From NCBI GenBank assembly GCA_028819845.1, contig JAPPKS010000027.1:124001-188000 (forward strand): a DNA stretch of 64,000 nt. The letters run 5' to 3'. Source of the stretch: Candidatus Poribacteria bacterium (GTDB taxonomy: Bacteria > Poribacteria > WGA-4E > PCPOR2b). Below the pieces are notes generated by a model. The model was not told the DNA's origin, ran no database searches, and saw only the letters and a program-made list of their open reading frames with translations. Positions 36,064 to 45,629 of the stretch are shown here, piece after piece. The first letter of the stretch is position 1. Every line of letters begins with the position of its first letter. The translations under genes were made by a program, and so were the position numbers.

Positions 36064-38796
36064 TTACTCCATACGTAACGCATCAGCAGGCGGCGTTCTT
36101 CCTAATCGCCACGCCGGGTAAATGCCTGCCAACAGCGCGGCAGCTAGCGCAACCGCGAACGCCTGTATGAATTGTACCGCCTGAAGTTGCATCTGAAGCG
36201 TCCAGCCAAACGAACGGAGGTTGATAACATAGATAAGAATCACGCTCAAAAGAATCCCCGTCGGTATAGCAATCAGCCCCGCACTGCCTCCGATCAGTCC
36301 TGTTTCGAAAAAGGTCAATTTCCACAGTTGTTGCCGTGTCATGCCGATGGCTCGCAATGTGCCGATTTCTCGGCTGCGCTCAAGTTGCAGACTCATCAAC
36401 GTGCTGAGAACACCAATAAATGCCACCACCGTGGCAAGCATTTGCAATGCTGCCGTTGTGCTGAATGCTCGATCGAAAATTGCAAGGCTGTTTTCTCGAA
36501 GCCGGCGGTTAGATTGAATCGTCAAGTTAAGGCTGCCGGAAAACGTCTTTCTCAAAGCATCAATCTTGGCGTCAATTTCGACATCGGGTTCCACAAAGAG
36601 CGCTACAGAGGAAAGGTGGGTATCCGTCCAAAATTTGCGGTAGATGGAATCGTATATCAACACCCGGTGTTGGACATCAAAATCATAGTCAACAGCCACA
36701 ATTGGGAATCGCTGTTCGCCGTAATCCGTGAACAATGTAATTTCATCGCCCACACCCAAATCAAACCGATTCGCCATCGGCTCGTTCACAATAAGTCCTC
36801 CGCCTTCCAGCGCATGCCATGTAGCCTCATGATTCCCCATAGCGGTTTTGTAGTGTCGTTTGGCGCCGGCAATGTCCATATTAACTGCAACCAGTTGGAT
36901 TACGCCATATTCACTCGTGTGTACGTCCACAACGCGGCTCGTAGCAAATTGAGCCACACCGGGGAACGATGCCAACTTCTTTGCCGCCGCGGGATCAAGC
37001 GGCGCTGCCGTACGGCCTAACGCCGGCGGAGAAACAAAAATATCTGCATGCAGCAAATCTGTCAGCCACCGATCTACTGTCAAGCGGAAACTGCTAATCA
37101 TCACGCTTACGCCAATTATCGTGCTGACCGCGACCATCAACGCGCCAATGGCGACTGAGGTGCGGCTTAGCGAACGTTTAATGTTTCGGGTCGCCATACG
37201 CACCAGGGCATGAAACGCAAAACGCGATTCCTTCAAGGACTCGAAATTGATGGGTTGTGTATTGGGGTTCGGCTTGGGTAAATCGCCTTCACCGCAATTG
37301 GTATCCGGTAAGGCAATGCGAGGCGTTGTGGTTTTCGTTGTGTCGGGAAGTCGAATTGAAACTATCGCACGGTTAACGAATTCGATGACACGCATCAGCC
37401 CTAAGGTCATTATCGGTGCAAGTAGTGCGATGCCGATAATTACGGCAAATACGCCGGCAAGCGTAACACTCAAATCCCATTCTGGAATGAGCAGAAACAC
37501 GCCCAACAGTAGCACGCCTACCCCTGCCCCGCAGACCCAAGGCAAAACGGCGGAAGTCCGTTCTTCAATGTTGCTGCGGCGTATAGCTCCAGCGGGGGGT
37601 ACACGGGACGCCTCGTAAGCTGGCAGCATCGCCGCTGTTAATGCCGCGCCAATACCGCTCACAACACCTTTGACCAGCGTGTGCAGCGGGACATCAATCT
37701 GACGTACAGTGACTACAAAAAAGATGTCGTTGAGCGTCTGTGTAACCAGTTGCACGGCGCCGCGGCTCAAGAATATCCCTAATCCGATGCCTATTAAAGT
37801 TCCAATAATGCTAAGCACACCCGCCTCAATCAGAACAATCGTGAAAATCTCGCCTCGAGTCATGCCCAAAGCACGTAGACTGCCCAATACTGGGCGGCGC
37901 TGGACGACACTGAAGGCGACGGTATTATAAATCAGGAATACGCCAACCAGCAACGCCAGTAGACTGAGAGCGGTGAGATTTAGTTGGAATGCGGAGGTCA
38001 TTTCCGAGACCGACTCGCTGCGTGCATCGGGTCTCTCAATACGGGCGCCGGGCGGGAGGATTGCGGCGATTTTTTTGAGAATTGCTGCGCCTGTATCGCC
38101 GTCAGGGACAATTAGGTCAATTCGATCCAGCATGCCAATCTTGCCCAAAACTTCTTGCGCAGTCGCAATGTCCGCAATTAGCAGGCCGTCCAGGGCACGC
38201 CGACTTCGTTCCTCCGCTGGACGTAGCAGACCGATAATCTCCACCGCAGCATTCCGGCTGCCAACCTGCACATGGAGTTTCTCCCCTTTTACCAAATTGT
38301 ATCGGAGAGCGGTTTCCGCGCTCATCAAAACCGTTCGCGGTTGAGTCACAAAAGCCTTGAGCGTTTCAGTGTCTCCAAAACCGATATGCTCATCGACCAG
38401 ATAACTTCGAAATGGAGATTCGGCAAAACTGTCCACCCCAAACAGTTGCATCGGTTGCGCATCCAATTCGTCGACCGTGACGTATGCTGTTACGGCCGGT
38501 GCACTAAGCCGATAGCCCAACTGGCGCCGTAGCCCAACATAAACCTCCTCGTTCAGACCGTTAGGCCCGCCGACTATCCGATGAGTGGCTTTACCGGCTA
38601 CAGCTTCAGTGCTCAGGGTGAAAGCGCGATTCGCCGCATTGTTGGCGAGATCCATTGCAACAATTATCCCTACCCCCAATGCAACTCCGATGATGAGAAA
38701 AGCACTCTGAAGAGGGCGCCGCCAAGCGTGTCCCAGTGCCAAGTGGAACAACGTGTCAACGATTCCAATACGGCGTCTTTTTCTGTCGATTTCCAT
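36064..38796 (-). CDS. ABC transporter permease of the FtsX/LolC-MacB type
   Basis: 910 residues with two FtsX-type repeats. The first membrane helix is at about 28-50 ([23 protein letters not shown]), followed by a large MacB_PCD-like periplasmic domain. Three helices follow near 270-380 ([48 protein letters not shown] is the signature FtsX segment). The second half repeats the plan ([17 protein letters not shown], then [25 protein letters not shown] near the C-terminus). Likely role: ATP-driven extraction or export of lipoproteins, lipids or peptides. The ATPase gene lies upstream on the same strand, separated by 334 bp that contain a REP doublet. Confidence 0.88.
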   Translation of the reverse strand: MEIDRKRRRIGIVDTLFHLALGHAWRRPLQSAFLIIGVALGVGIIVAMDLANNAANRAFTLSTEAVAGKATHRIVGGPNGLNEEVYVGLRRQLGYRLSAPAVTAYVTVDELDAQPMQLFGVDSFAESPFRSYLVDEHIGFGDTETLKAFVTQPRTVLMSAETALRYNLVKGEKLHVQVGSRNAAVEIIGLLRPAEERSRRALDGLLIADIATAQEVLGKIGMLDRIDLIVPDGDTGAAILKKIAAILPPGARIERPDARSESVSEMTSAFQLNLTALSLLALLVGVFLIYNTVAFSVVQRRPVLGSLRALGMTRGEIFTIVLIEAGVLSIIGTLIGIGLGIFLSRGAVQLVTQTLNDIFFVVTVRQIDVPLHTLVKGVVSGIGAALTAAMLPAYEASRVPPAGAIRRSNIEERTSAVLPWVCGAGVGVLLLGVFLLIPEWDLSVTLAGVFAVIIGIALLAPIMTLGLMRVIEFVNRAIVSIRLPDTTKTTTPRIALPDTNCGEGDLPKPNPNTQPINFESLKESRFAFHALVRMATRNIKRSLSRTSVAIGALMVAVSTIIGVSVMISSFRLTVDRWLTDLLHADIFVSPPALGRTAAPLDPAAAKKLASFPGVAQFATSRVVDVHTSEYGVIQLVAVNMDIAGAKRHYKTAMGNHEATWHALEGGGLIVNEPMANRFDLGVGDEITLFTDYGEQRFPIVAVDYDFDVQHRVLIYDSIYRKFWTDTHLSSVALFVEPDVEIDAKIDALRKTFSGSLNLTIQSNRRLRENSLAIFDRAFSTTAALQMLATVVAFIGVLSTLMSLQLERSREIGTLRAIGMTRQQLWKLTFFETGLIGGSAGLIAIPTGILLSVILIYVINLRSFGWTLQMQLQAVQFIQAFAVALAAALLAGIYPAWRLGRTPPADALRME

Positions 38797-39130
38797 CAGT
38801 CAACTTGTGGAAATTGCGATGTATGCTGTCCCTTTCCCTTTTGCAGTTATTAGGGCGTATTATCATATTGGTGCCGCTAATGCAACATACGACCGTTTGA
38901 TTCGCCAAAAACCCAAATCGGAGGATGTGTCTGACTTAAAAGAGCAACCACAAGGGTTGTTCCTACAAGGATTATGTAGGGGCAGGTCCTGTGTCTGCCC
39001 AAAAACACGCGGCGCAAAGATTGATTCAATTTTCCAAATGTCAACAGAACCTACCAAGTTTCTTATCTATTCCGCCTTACGCCGAGGAAGAGTTCGTGCT
39101 TCAAAGATTTGGGCGGGGTGTTCTCCAATT
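38797..39130. other. intergenic spacer with inverted REP doublet inside an ABC transporter locus
   Basis: 334 bp between the ATPase and permease genes. It contains two GTAG hairpins in opposite orientation (38944-39000) and the 17-mer AAATGTCAACAGAACCT at 39036-39052, whose reverse complement recurs at 43896-43912. No gene is supported. Confidence 0.5.
38944..39000. repeat. head-to-head pair of GTAG REP hairpins
   Basis: The minus-strand element reads GTAG then an imperfect stem closing on CAACC CTTGT GGTTG. The plus-strand element is GTAG at 38976-38979 followed by the stem GGGCAG/CTGCCC (38980-39000). Opposite orientation with a short linker is the BIME-like arrangement of REP elements. 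Confidence 0.6.
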
Positions 39131-39856
39131 TTAATCGCCCACGAGCTTTCCGTTTTGAATATGTAAAACCCGGTCTGCGCGCTGCGCTATTTCAGGCGCA
39201 TGCGTGGCAATCAACAACATCTTATTTGCTTTGACACTCATCTCAAGCAATAGAGATAGAACGGTTTCGCTGGATTCTGCGTCTAGATTCCCCGTCGGTT
39301 CATCGGCTAGCAGCAGCAGAGGATTATGAATGAGAGCACGCGCAATCGCTACCCGCTGTTGTTCCCCGCCGCTCAGCTTGTCTGGATAGGTATTGAGGCG
39401 GTCCCCTAACCCAACTTGCTTAAGCAGAGCGCGCGCACGGGCGAGTGCGTTGCGTGCGGTTAGGCCGGCAAGTTCTAGCGGTAATTTTACATTTTCAAAC
39501 GTGGTGAGCGTTGGAATGAGGTTAAAAAACTGGAAAACAATGCCGATGTGGCAACGTCGGAAGCGGGTTCGCTGGTATTCGGTCAGTCCGGTGATGGCGA
39601 TTTCACGATTGCCATGCCGTATGAATACATGTCCGCTGCTGGGGGTATCAATTCCGGAGATAAGGTTTAGTAACGTGCTTTTCCCACTGCCTGATTTCCC
39701 CAAAAGGCAGACAAACTCGCCTTCGTATAATGCGCCGCTCAACTCATCTATAACTGTTCGGCGCAGGTTGCCTTCTTTGTAAACTTTGCTCAAGCAATCT
39801 AGGCGCACGAGTGCTGATGGCGGACTCGCCTCGGGAGGGGTTTGGGATGTCAACAT
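39131..39856 (-). CDS. ABC transporter ATP-binding protein (LolD/MacB type)
   Basis: 241 residues from the ATG at 39856; a TTG at 39883 would add nine residues and neither start has a good ribosome site. Motifs in order are Walker [11 protein letters not shown]-loop [14 protein letters not shown] signature [15 protein letters not shown], Walker [14 protein letters not shown] and the switch histidine in IATHAPE. The [10 protein letters not shown] form and short size are typical of LolD/MacB/FtsE ATPases that pair with FtsX-type permeases, and the permease gene is the next one on this strand. Confidence 0.92.
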   Translation of the reverse strand: MLTSQTPPEASPPSALVRLDCLSKVYKEGNLRRTVIDELSGALYEGEFVCLLGKSGSGKSTLLNLISGIDTPSSGHVFIRHGNREIAITGLTEYQRTRFRRCHIGIVFQFFNLIPTLTTFENVKLPLELAGLTARNALARARALLKQVGLGDRLNTYPDKLSGGEQQRVAIARALIHNPLLLLADEPTGNLDAESSETVLSLLLEMSVKANKMLLIATHAPEIAQRADRVLHIQNGKLVGD

Positions 39857-39949
39857 AGTCGGTTCAGGCTGTGAGTCAACCAAAGACTAATAACCCTAAT
39901 CCGGTTTTTTTTGGGGTTTGAGCGCAAGACCTGTTTCCGCCACTGGGCT

Positions 39950-41590
39950 TCAAAAACCTCTCGAAAACACGATGCCTTCTTCACACGTAATTATTTCGAG
40001 TAGGGCGGGTTTGCCATCTTCAAGCGCTTTCTGGCAGCGATGGATAGCCGGGATTATTTCGGCGGGGCTTTCTACCTTTTCACTATAGCCGCCTAAGCCT
40101 TCCGCCACCTTCGCATAGTCCCCGGTGAGGAATTTCGTGCCGTAGCGTTCTGTCGCCACCGGCATGTGTTTCTCATAGCCGCCGAGTGCAGAGTTGTTGA
40201 GGAGAATTGTAAGGACAGGAATGCGTTCTCGTGCCGCAGTTTCAAAATCCAGCCCGGCCATGCCAAACGCCGCATCGCCCATGACATTGAGGGCAAGTTT
40301 TTCTGGTGCCGCTAGTTTTGCGCCCATTGTTAACCCCAACCCGTATCCCAACTGTGTGGATTTCCCCCAACCAATGTAGCTGCGCGGGGCAATCGTCTCG
40401 TAAAAGGGGAGCATCTGATCCCGTGGATTTCCGGAATCATGCGTGGCGATCGACTGTGTTCTATCCACAGCGTGCATTAAGTCCCAGATGACGCGATACG
40501 GATTGATTGGAATTTCGTCCGACGTTAGCTTCGGCATCCACTCTGACAACCAATTTGCCTTCACCGTTTTAATCTCATCTACGACCTCTTTTCTATCCCG
40601 CGGCGCCTCGTCTCCCAGTTGTTTTTTTGCTTCTTCGATAAGTTGATTCAACACAATCCTGGAGTCGCCGAGAATGGCGTGGTCGACAGCGTAATCCTTG
40701 TTAATGTCGAGTTCATCGATTGAATTCTGAACCAGCACCTTGCCGCTAGGAATCGGTGTTGCCATAATGGACTTTGAAAAGCTGCACCCAATCCCAAATA
40801 CGAGATCGGCTTTATTCAAAAAGTGCTTGACCATACCCGTGCCGCTGTAGCCGCTCGCGCCGATTGACAAGGGATGATTTTCCGGAAACACACTCTTCCC
40901 TGCCATCGTTGTCATCACCGGCACCTGTAACATTTCAGCGAATTTCATCAACTCTTCCGACGCGTCTGCGTAGAGGGCGCCCTGCCCTACATGCAGCATA
41001 GGGTGCTCCGCAGCCAGTAGCGCTTTGACCGCTCCTTCAATATCCTGTAAATCTCCGGCGGGTTTGACGGGCTTCGGGGGTGTGTAGGCGAAATCATCGT
41101 CAATTTCCTCATCCTCTACATCTTGAAGTGTTTCAAGCATCACAGGTCCCGGGTGTCCCATTCGTAGCAAACTGAACGCCCGCCGCATCATTTCCGGTAT
41201 GCGGTCCGCAACATTTACTTGGGCGACCCACTTGGTCACGCCCGTATAATTCCTTACCGCCTCAAAATTGGTGGGAATGCCGAGACTCCGTCGGCTGAGT
41301 CCGCCCGGAAGCACCAAAATGGGAACGGAATCAGAGTACGCTTGCGCTACCCCGCCGAAAGCGTTTTCGCTTCCCGGCCCTCGCTGTACCACGGCAACGC
41401 CGATGCATTCGCCGTTGGATATGCGGCTAAATCCGTCTGCCATGTTGATTAGGGTTCGCTCCGTACGCGCCATAATCGGTCGAATCCCAATCTTAGCCGA
41501 AGCGTCGATGAGCGTGTTCGCCGGAAAACAGAACAGATATTCAACGCCTTCAATTTTCAATACTTTTGCAACTGCATCAATTCCTTTCAT
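39950..41590 (-). CDS. thiamine-diphosphate-dependent enzyme (acetolactate-synthase-like)
   Basis: 546 residues with the three-domain plan of the pyruvate oxidase/acetolactate synthase family. E44 in MARTERTLINMADGFSR is at the position of the catalytic ThDP-activating glutamate. The ThDP/Mg motif near residue 430-460 is GDAAFGMAGLDFETAARERIPV followed by LLNNSALGG. The middle FAD-like domain is present (LHVGQGALYADASEELMKFAEMLQVPV). The substrate is unknown; acetolactate synthase, glyoxylate carboligase, sulfopyruvate or oxalyl-CoA-type chemistry are all possible, and no small subunit (ilvH) is nearby. The GSA-type aminotransferase gene lies 77 bp upstream on the same strand, suggesting one pathway. 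Confidence 0.85.
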   Translation of the reverse strand: MKGIDAVAKVLKIEGVEYLFCFPANTLIDASAKIGIRPIMARTERTLINMADGFSRISNGECIGVAVVQRGPGSENAFGGVAQAYSDSVPILVLPGGLSRRSLGIPTNFEAVRNYTGVTKWVAQVNVADRIPEMMRRAFSLLRMGHPGPVMLETLQDVEDEEIDDDFAYTPPKPVKPAGDLQDIEGAVKALLAAEHPMLHVGQGALYADASEELMKFAEMLQVPVMTTMAGKSVFPENHPLSIGASGYSGTGMVKHFLNKADLVFGIGCSFSKSIMATPIPSGKVLVQNSIDELDINKDYAVDHAILGDSRIVLNQLIEEAKKQLGDEAPRDRKEVVDEIKTVKANWLSEWMPKLTSDEIPINPYRVIWDLMHAVDRTQSIATHDSGNPRDQMLPFYETIAPRSYIGWGKSTQLGYGLGLTMGAKLAAPEKLALNVMGDAAFGMAGLDFETAARERIPVLTILLNNSALGGYEKHMPVATERYGTKFLTGDYAKVAEGLGGYSEKVESPAEIIPAIHRCQKALEDGKPALLEIITCEEGIVFSRGF

Positions 41591-41667
41591 CTAAATCTCC
41601 TAATTTTTGCACTGGTCAATTGCAATTCGAGACCTCCGTAAGCAGCCAGGCCTCAATATCTGCAATC

Positions 41668-43029
41668 TTAATCCAAAAGCCCGTCTGCCTTCATCCATTC
41701 AACGGTCTGATTGAACGCTGTGCACGTTTTTTGTATGTCTGATTCTGTGTGGGATACCATTGTCATGCCTCCCGATTCGGCAATGTCAACCCCGTTGAGC
41801 AGCAGACCGCATCGCAGGTTCATGAGTAATACTTGATTGCCGCCCTCTTTAAGAGTGCGGTAATCCCACTCGCTAGGTTTGAAATCTGCAGTACGCATTT
41901 CACGAACGCCGTGTCCGGTGAGAAACCTGATTTCTGAAAACTCGCCGTAAACTGCCCAATCAAGGCGGTGCTGGTCGATAACATCGTTCAAGCCACTCCT
42001 TAACGTCGCCGCGGTGCGGTTAACCTGTTTTTGCGGGACGCCCGTCCGAGCGGCTTTCAGCATGGCGGTGCCTGCCGACGCAGAAAGCGGATTGGCGTTA
42101 AAGGTGCCCGGATGGGGCATTTTCTTGCCGCGCTTTGCAATCCTTTCTTCTTTAATTGAGATAAGATTAATAATCTCCCGCTTTCCAACAACCGCACCGC
42201 CGGGCAGACCGCCAGCTAAAATCTTCGCGAGCGTTGTCAAATCCGGTGTGATATTATAATACTGTTGAGCGCCGCCCGGAGCAACCCGAAAACCGGTAAT
42301 CACTTCGTCAAAGATTAACAGCACACCGTAATCACGGGTCAGTGCGCGTAACTGTTGAAGAAATGCCGCGCCTGTTGGAATTGTGCCGAAGGAGCCGCCG
42401 GTCGGCTCCAGAATGACACAAGCGATATCTGAATCACTTCGCAAACAGTCCTCGACTGCGTCAATATCATTCGGTGGACAAATCACCGTTGTATCAAGGA
42501 CGCCTTGCGGAATTCCTGCAACTCGCGCCTCAAAAGGCGGATTTGCCGCCAATATAACGGCATCGTGCCAGCCGTGGAAATGTCCCGCAAATTTCAACAG
42601 CTTGCTCTTGCCGGTAAAAGTGCGCGCAAGTCGAATCGCCATCAGGGTCGCCTCTGTTCCGGAACTGACGAATCGAACACGTTCTGCAGAGGGAATCAAC
42701 TCCATCACTAAACTCGCCCACTCCAGTTCGAGCAGATGGCTAGCCCCATAATGCGTACCCCGTTGCATCTGTTGGGTGACTGCCGCGACAATGTCGGGAT
42801 GATTGTGTCCCCACAATAGCGCGCCGTGTCCCGCCCAATAATCGATAAATTCCTTCCCGTCAACTCCCCATTTCTTCGACCCTTGCGCGTGGTCGATGTA
42901 GACCGGGAATGGATCTACAAACCGGCTGTCATGTGTAACACCGTCCGGAAAAGTGTGGTTTGCACGTTGCGCTAATTCCCTGTCTTTTGAAAATACCTTC
43001 TGATACCGTTCCAGAATTGAATGTGCCAT
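41668..43029 (-). CDS. class III PLP-dependent aminotransferase, glutamate-1-semialdehyde aminomutase-like
   Basis: 453 residues. Conserved features are the GSA-type N-terminus (DGKEFIDYWAGHGALLWGHNHP), the PLP-phosphate site VSSGTEATLMAIRLAR, the stacking segment FAGHFHGWHD, the D of LIFDEVITGFR and the Schiff-base lysine in LAKILAGGLPGGAVVG. Overall it matches the HemL-like branch, but the pairing with a ThDP enzyme instead of haem genes makes a dedicated catabolic or biosynthetic transaminase or aminomutase more likely, so I give no gene symbol. The first ATG at 43029 is used. Confidence 0.85.
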   Translation of the reverse strand: MAHSILERYQKVFSKDRELAQRANHTFPDGVTHDSRFVDPFPVYIDHAQGSKKWGVDGKEFIDYWAGHGALLWGHNHPDIVAAVTQQMQRGTHYGASHLLELEWASLVMELIPSAERVRFVSSGTEATLMAIRLARTFTGKSKLLKFAGHFHGWHDAVILAANPPFEARVAGIPQGVLDTTVICPPNDIDAVEDCLRSDSDIACVILEPTGGSFGTIPTGAAFLQQLRALTRDYGVLLIFDEVITGFRVAPGGAQQYYNITPDLTTLAKILAGGLPGGAVVGKREIINLISIKEERIAKRGKKMPHPGTFNANPLSASAGTAMLKAARTGVPQKQVNRTAATLRSGLNDVIDQHRLDWAVYGEFSEIRFLTGHGVREMRTADFKPSEWDYRTLKEGGNQVLLMNLRCGLLLNGVDIAESGGMTMVSHTESDIQKTCTAFNQTVEWMKADGLLD

Positions 43030-43126
43030 GTATCCTCCCTACGCGCGAAATTAGGGATTTGGGACGCCTCGTGTTTCAATTCAATGGCGATGGCGCCGTA
43101 TTCTTGTTGCCTCTCGAAGAGTTTAT

Positions 43127-43687
43127 TTAACGCGTCACCATTTCTGTTCTATTATGCTCTTGAGTTTTTGAAAACAAATCCGTCAATATGTCGTAGTCGT
43201 GGTCGAATGCTAGTATCGGCAAATCTTGAAGATCAAATAACCGTGCGTCTAATGCCTCTGCACCAGCCGCTGGGTTGCCGGCACCAATCGTACCGGTATA
43301 GATGACAAGAACGACAGTGCGCCGCTTGTCGGAATAAACCCCGAGTAAGCTATTGAGTTGTACGTCAACATTTGCCTCTTCCTTTGCCTCCCGGATTGCC
43401 GTTTCTTCGGGAGAATCACCAACATCAATGTAACCTGTCGGAAAACTCCACCGGCCGCGCTTCGGTTCATTGCCGCGTTGTACCAGTAACAAATTTCCGT
43501 CTCGCACCGCAAGGACGCCCGCGACAGGCTTCGGGTCTTGGTAGAATACAAAATCACATGCCGTACATGCTCGGCGCGCTTTGTCTTCTATGATTCTGTC
43601 CTCAAGCCGGCCTGCGCATTTCAGGCAATACTTTGCCTTTGACTTAAAGCCGTCCGTCTCATCAGATGCGTGAACGCCCGTGCCCAT
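43127..43687 (-). CDS. Nudix hydrolase with N-terminal zinc ribbon
   Basis: 186 residues. Cysteines C21, C24, C41 and C44 (CLKC, CTAC) form a zinc-ribbon like that of NudC and related NAD/ADP-ribose pyrophosphatases. The Nudix box is GYIDVGDSPEETAIREAKEEA with the canonical GX5EX7REUXEE spacing. The enzyme should hydrolyse a nucleoside diphosphate linked to another moiety; the SQPWPFPxS motif of true NudC is absent. It lies about 100 bp upstream of the aminotransferase gene on the same strand and may be co-transcribed. Confidence 0.88.
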   Translation of the reverse strand: MGTGVHASDETDGFKSKAKYCLKCAGRLEDRIIEDKARRACTACDFVFYQDPKPVAGVLAVRDGNLLLVQRGNEPKRGRWSFPTGYIDVGDSPEETAIREAKEEANVDVQLNSLLGVYSDKRRTVVLVIYTGTIGAGNPAAGAEALDARLFDLQDLPILAFDHDYDILTDLFSKTQEHNRTEMVTR

Positions 43688-44239
43688 TGTTCAATTCCAT
43701 TCCGTAAGAAAAAGTTCAATGATGTGATCATAATCGAATACGGCTTGGTGACGGGCAAATGATACACCATTTCGCCTGAAGATGTCAATCAGTGATAATC
43801 AAAAAAGTAGGGGCAGGTTTTTAACCTGCCCCTTTGGTTTGAGAGGAGGATTGGAGATAAGCAAGATACATCCAGCTGATTTATCGGCAAACGTTAGGTT
43901 CTGTTGACATTTCATCGCAACCGGACAATCAAGAACGGTGCGCAGACACATGACCCTTCGTACGGGTTGGGTTCCCCAACCCTTTTTTCACAATCAGATA
44001 CGATTTCGGACTGCTGTAGGTTGTTTGACCAAACTCGACTCAATCTGTATGGTTGGAAGTTCCCTGCCCGCGTTGGTCAATGGGCGAGGTGGCCTGATAA
44101 ACACTATCGCCCTCGCTATTCAATCGGTTCATCCCCTACGATTACAGGCAGCTTTACACAAATGTCAACACGCCTTGGTAAGTGTGGAGGTTGAATCTTT
44201 CCACGATTCTCCGGAGCATCGTAAACGGTAAGAATCTGT
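43688..44239. other. intergenic region with REP hairpin and possible mobile-element relic
   Basis: About 550 bp. It holds a strong GTAG hairpin (43807-43832) and the 17-mer AGGTTCTGTTGACATTT (43896-43912), which recurs inverted at 39036-39052. Two overlapping plus-strand frames of 96-97 codons between 43904 and 44231 have no ribosome site or recognisable composition, and I do not call them genes. Confidence 0.45.
43807..43832 (+). repeat. GTAG REP hairpin with 10-bp stem
   Basis: GTAG runs into a perfect 10-bp stem GGGGCAGGTT/AACCTGCCCC with a TTT loop, followed by TTTGGTTT. It lies upstream of the Nudix gene and could also stop transcripts, but the following T-tract is interrupted. Confidence 0.7.
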
Positions 44240-45394
44240 TCAATTTTGGGGTTGCGTTAGTTCTGTTTTCAACGATTCAATGGACTGGCTGAGAACTAAA
44301 TCTCCCTGGAGAAGTGAATTGATTCGTTGGCAACTCCGGATAACAGTAGTATGATGGCTTTGGCCAAAACCTAGGCTGATTTGCGAATGGGAAAGTTTGG
44401 TTAGCTCGCGGGCAAGGTACATCCCGACTTGACGCGGAAGCACGAATCGCCGTGCACGCTTTCGCGAACATAAATCGGATAGGGTAAGATTGAAGTATCG
44501 AGCGACTGCCTCTTGTATCGTTTCAAGCGTGATTGCGCCCGAGAGATTCAAGTTTGACCGCTTCTCCAAGACGCGGCGTGCAATTTCAAGATCCAATTTC
44601 GAACCCAAACCCGCTTCCGCCATGAGACGATTCAACGCGCCTTCGAGCTGGCGAACGTGTTGTGTCAGATGCTTGGCTAAATAATCTAGCACTTTTGACG
44701 GCACAGGTCCCCAATTCCGTTCCCGTAGCTTCCGCTTTAGAATCGAAACCCGTAAATCGAATTCAGGCGGTGAAATTTCAACGATTAAGCCGTTATTGAG
44801 GACATTTGAAGACGCTAAGTGGTCTTTGAGAAACCGGGGCAGTCGATCGCACGTACAGACAATTCGCTGGTTTTGCTGGCTCAAGTGGTCGAGTAAATGA
44901 AAAAACTCCGCCTGAATTTTCGAGTGCTTGGATAAATAGTGAATGTCGTCAATCAATAACAAATCAATGGTGTGGTACCGCTGTCGTAACATATTTGATT
45001 TCTGCGGACTTGCTATCGACTGAATCCATTCGCCCACGTATTTTTCAGCGGATGGGCAGTACATGGTATGATTCAGATTTTTTTGTCGAAAGTGGTTCCC
45101 GATGGCGTGCAGCAAATGGGTTTTGCCAAGTCCAACGCCGCCGTGGACAATTAACTTGTTTACGTCGGCGGTTTGGTCGGTCAAAGCTAGCGCAGCTTCG
45201 TAAGCCTTTTGGTTGCTTTCCCCTACGACAAATCGATCGAAAGTTAATGCCTGATTCAATCCTGAATTGTGAGGTGTGCGTACGGCTGAAGTTGGGGCGG
45301 ACGATGGAAATTCGGGCGGCTGGTGCGGTGCGGATGGGTCGGATGAGTCGGGTGAATCGCCGCTAACTCTGTCCGAAGTCATTACTGTCTTCAT
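44240..45394 (-). CDS. dnaA: chromosomal replication initiator DnaA, short form lacking domain I
   Basis: 384 residues against about 450 usually. The first 45 residues are Ser/Pro-rich with no domain I helices, so the DnaB/DiaA-interaction domain is missing. Domain III is intact: Walker A GGVGLGKTH at 85-93, Walker B LLLIDDIHYLS near 145-154, and the CDRLPRFLKDHLASSNVLNNGLIVEISPPEFDLR arginine region in diverged form. Domain IV has the replication-origin-binding helix, but the signature usually written GGRDHTTV reads FGQSHHTTV, with His replacing the DNA-contacting Asp. It could be the sole DnaA or a second, specialised paralogue. No dnaN or recF is adjacent, and I see no cluster of TTATCCACA-type boxes nearby. 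Confidence 0.88.
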   Translation of the reverse strand: MKTVMTSDRVSGDSPDSSDPSAPHQPPEFPSSAPTSAVRTPHNSGLNQALTFDRFVVGESNQKAYEAALALTDQTADVNKLIVHGGVGLGKTHLLHAIGNHFRQKNLNHTMYCPSAEKYVGEWIQSIASPQKSNMLRQRYHTIDLLLIDDIHYLSKHSKIQAEFFHLLDHLSQQNQRIVCTCDRLPRFLKDHLASSNVLNNGLIVEISPPEFDLRVSILKRKLRERNWGPVPSKVLDYLAKHLTQHVRQLEGALNRLMAEAGLGSKLDLEIARRVLEKRSNLNLSGAITLETIQEAVARYFNLTLSDLCSRKRARRFVLPRQVGMYLARELTKLSHSQISLGFGQSHHTTVIRSCQRINSLLQGDLVLSQSIESLKTELTQPQN

Positions 45395-45629
45395 TTGGTA
45401 TCAAGGGATGGATATTGCTAAAGTAATGCTGGTGATGTCTAAGGCTATAATTATGATATTTCAAAACGGACACGTACCCAGATATGGATGATAGTCTAGC
45501 AAAAAATCAAAATCGGATCAAGCATTTTTTGTGCTTATTTTTCACCGCTGATTTCAAGATTTTGAATGATTGGCAACGGGAAACCGCGCTATTCCTCAAA
45601 CTCGTTTAAATAATTTGGGGTAAAATTTA

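Noticed and set aside
36172-37020. 282-codon plus-strand open frame
   Set aside because: Antisense shadow of the FtsX-type permease; no family resemblance and the opposite strand has clear motifs.
41668-43029. Calling the aminotransferase hemL
   Set aside because: Motifs are shared by the whole GSA-like branch and the genomic context is not haem synthesis.
43807-43832. Rho-independent terminator
   Set aside because: The hairpin is strong but the T-tract is interrupted, and GTAG at its base fits the REP family better; dual use is possible.
43904-44231. Two overlapping plus-strand frames of 96-97 codons
   Set aside because: No ribosome site, unusual composition, mutually overlapping, in a repeat-bearing spacer.
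45395-45629. Replication origin next to dnaA
   Set aside because: No TTATCCACA-type box cluster, no AT-rich unwinding element and no dnaN/gyrB/rnpA neighbours.
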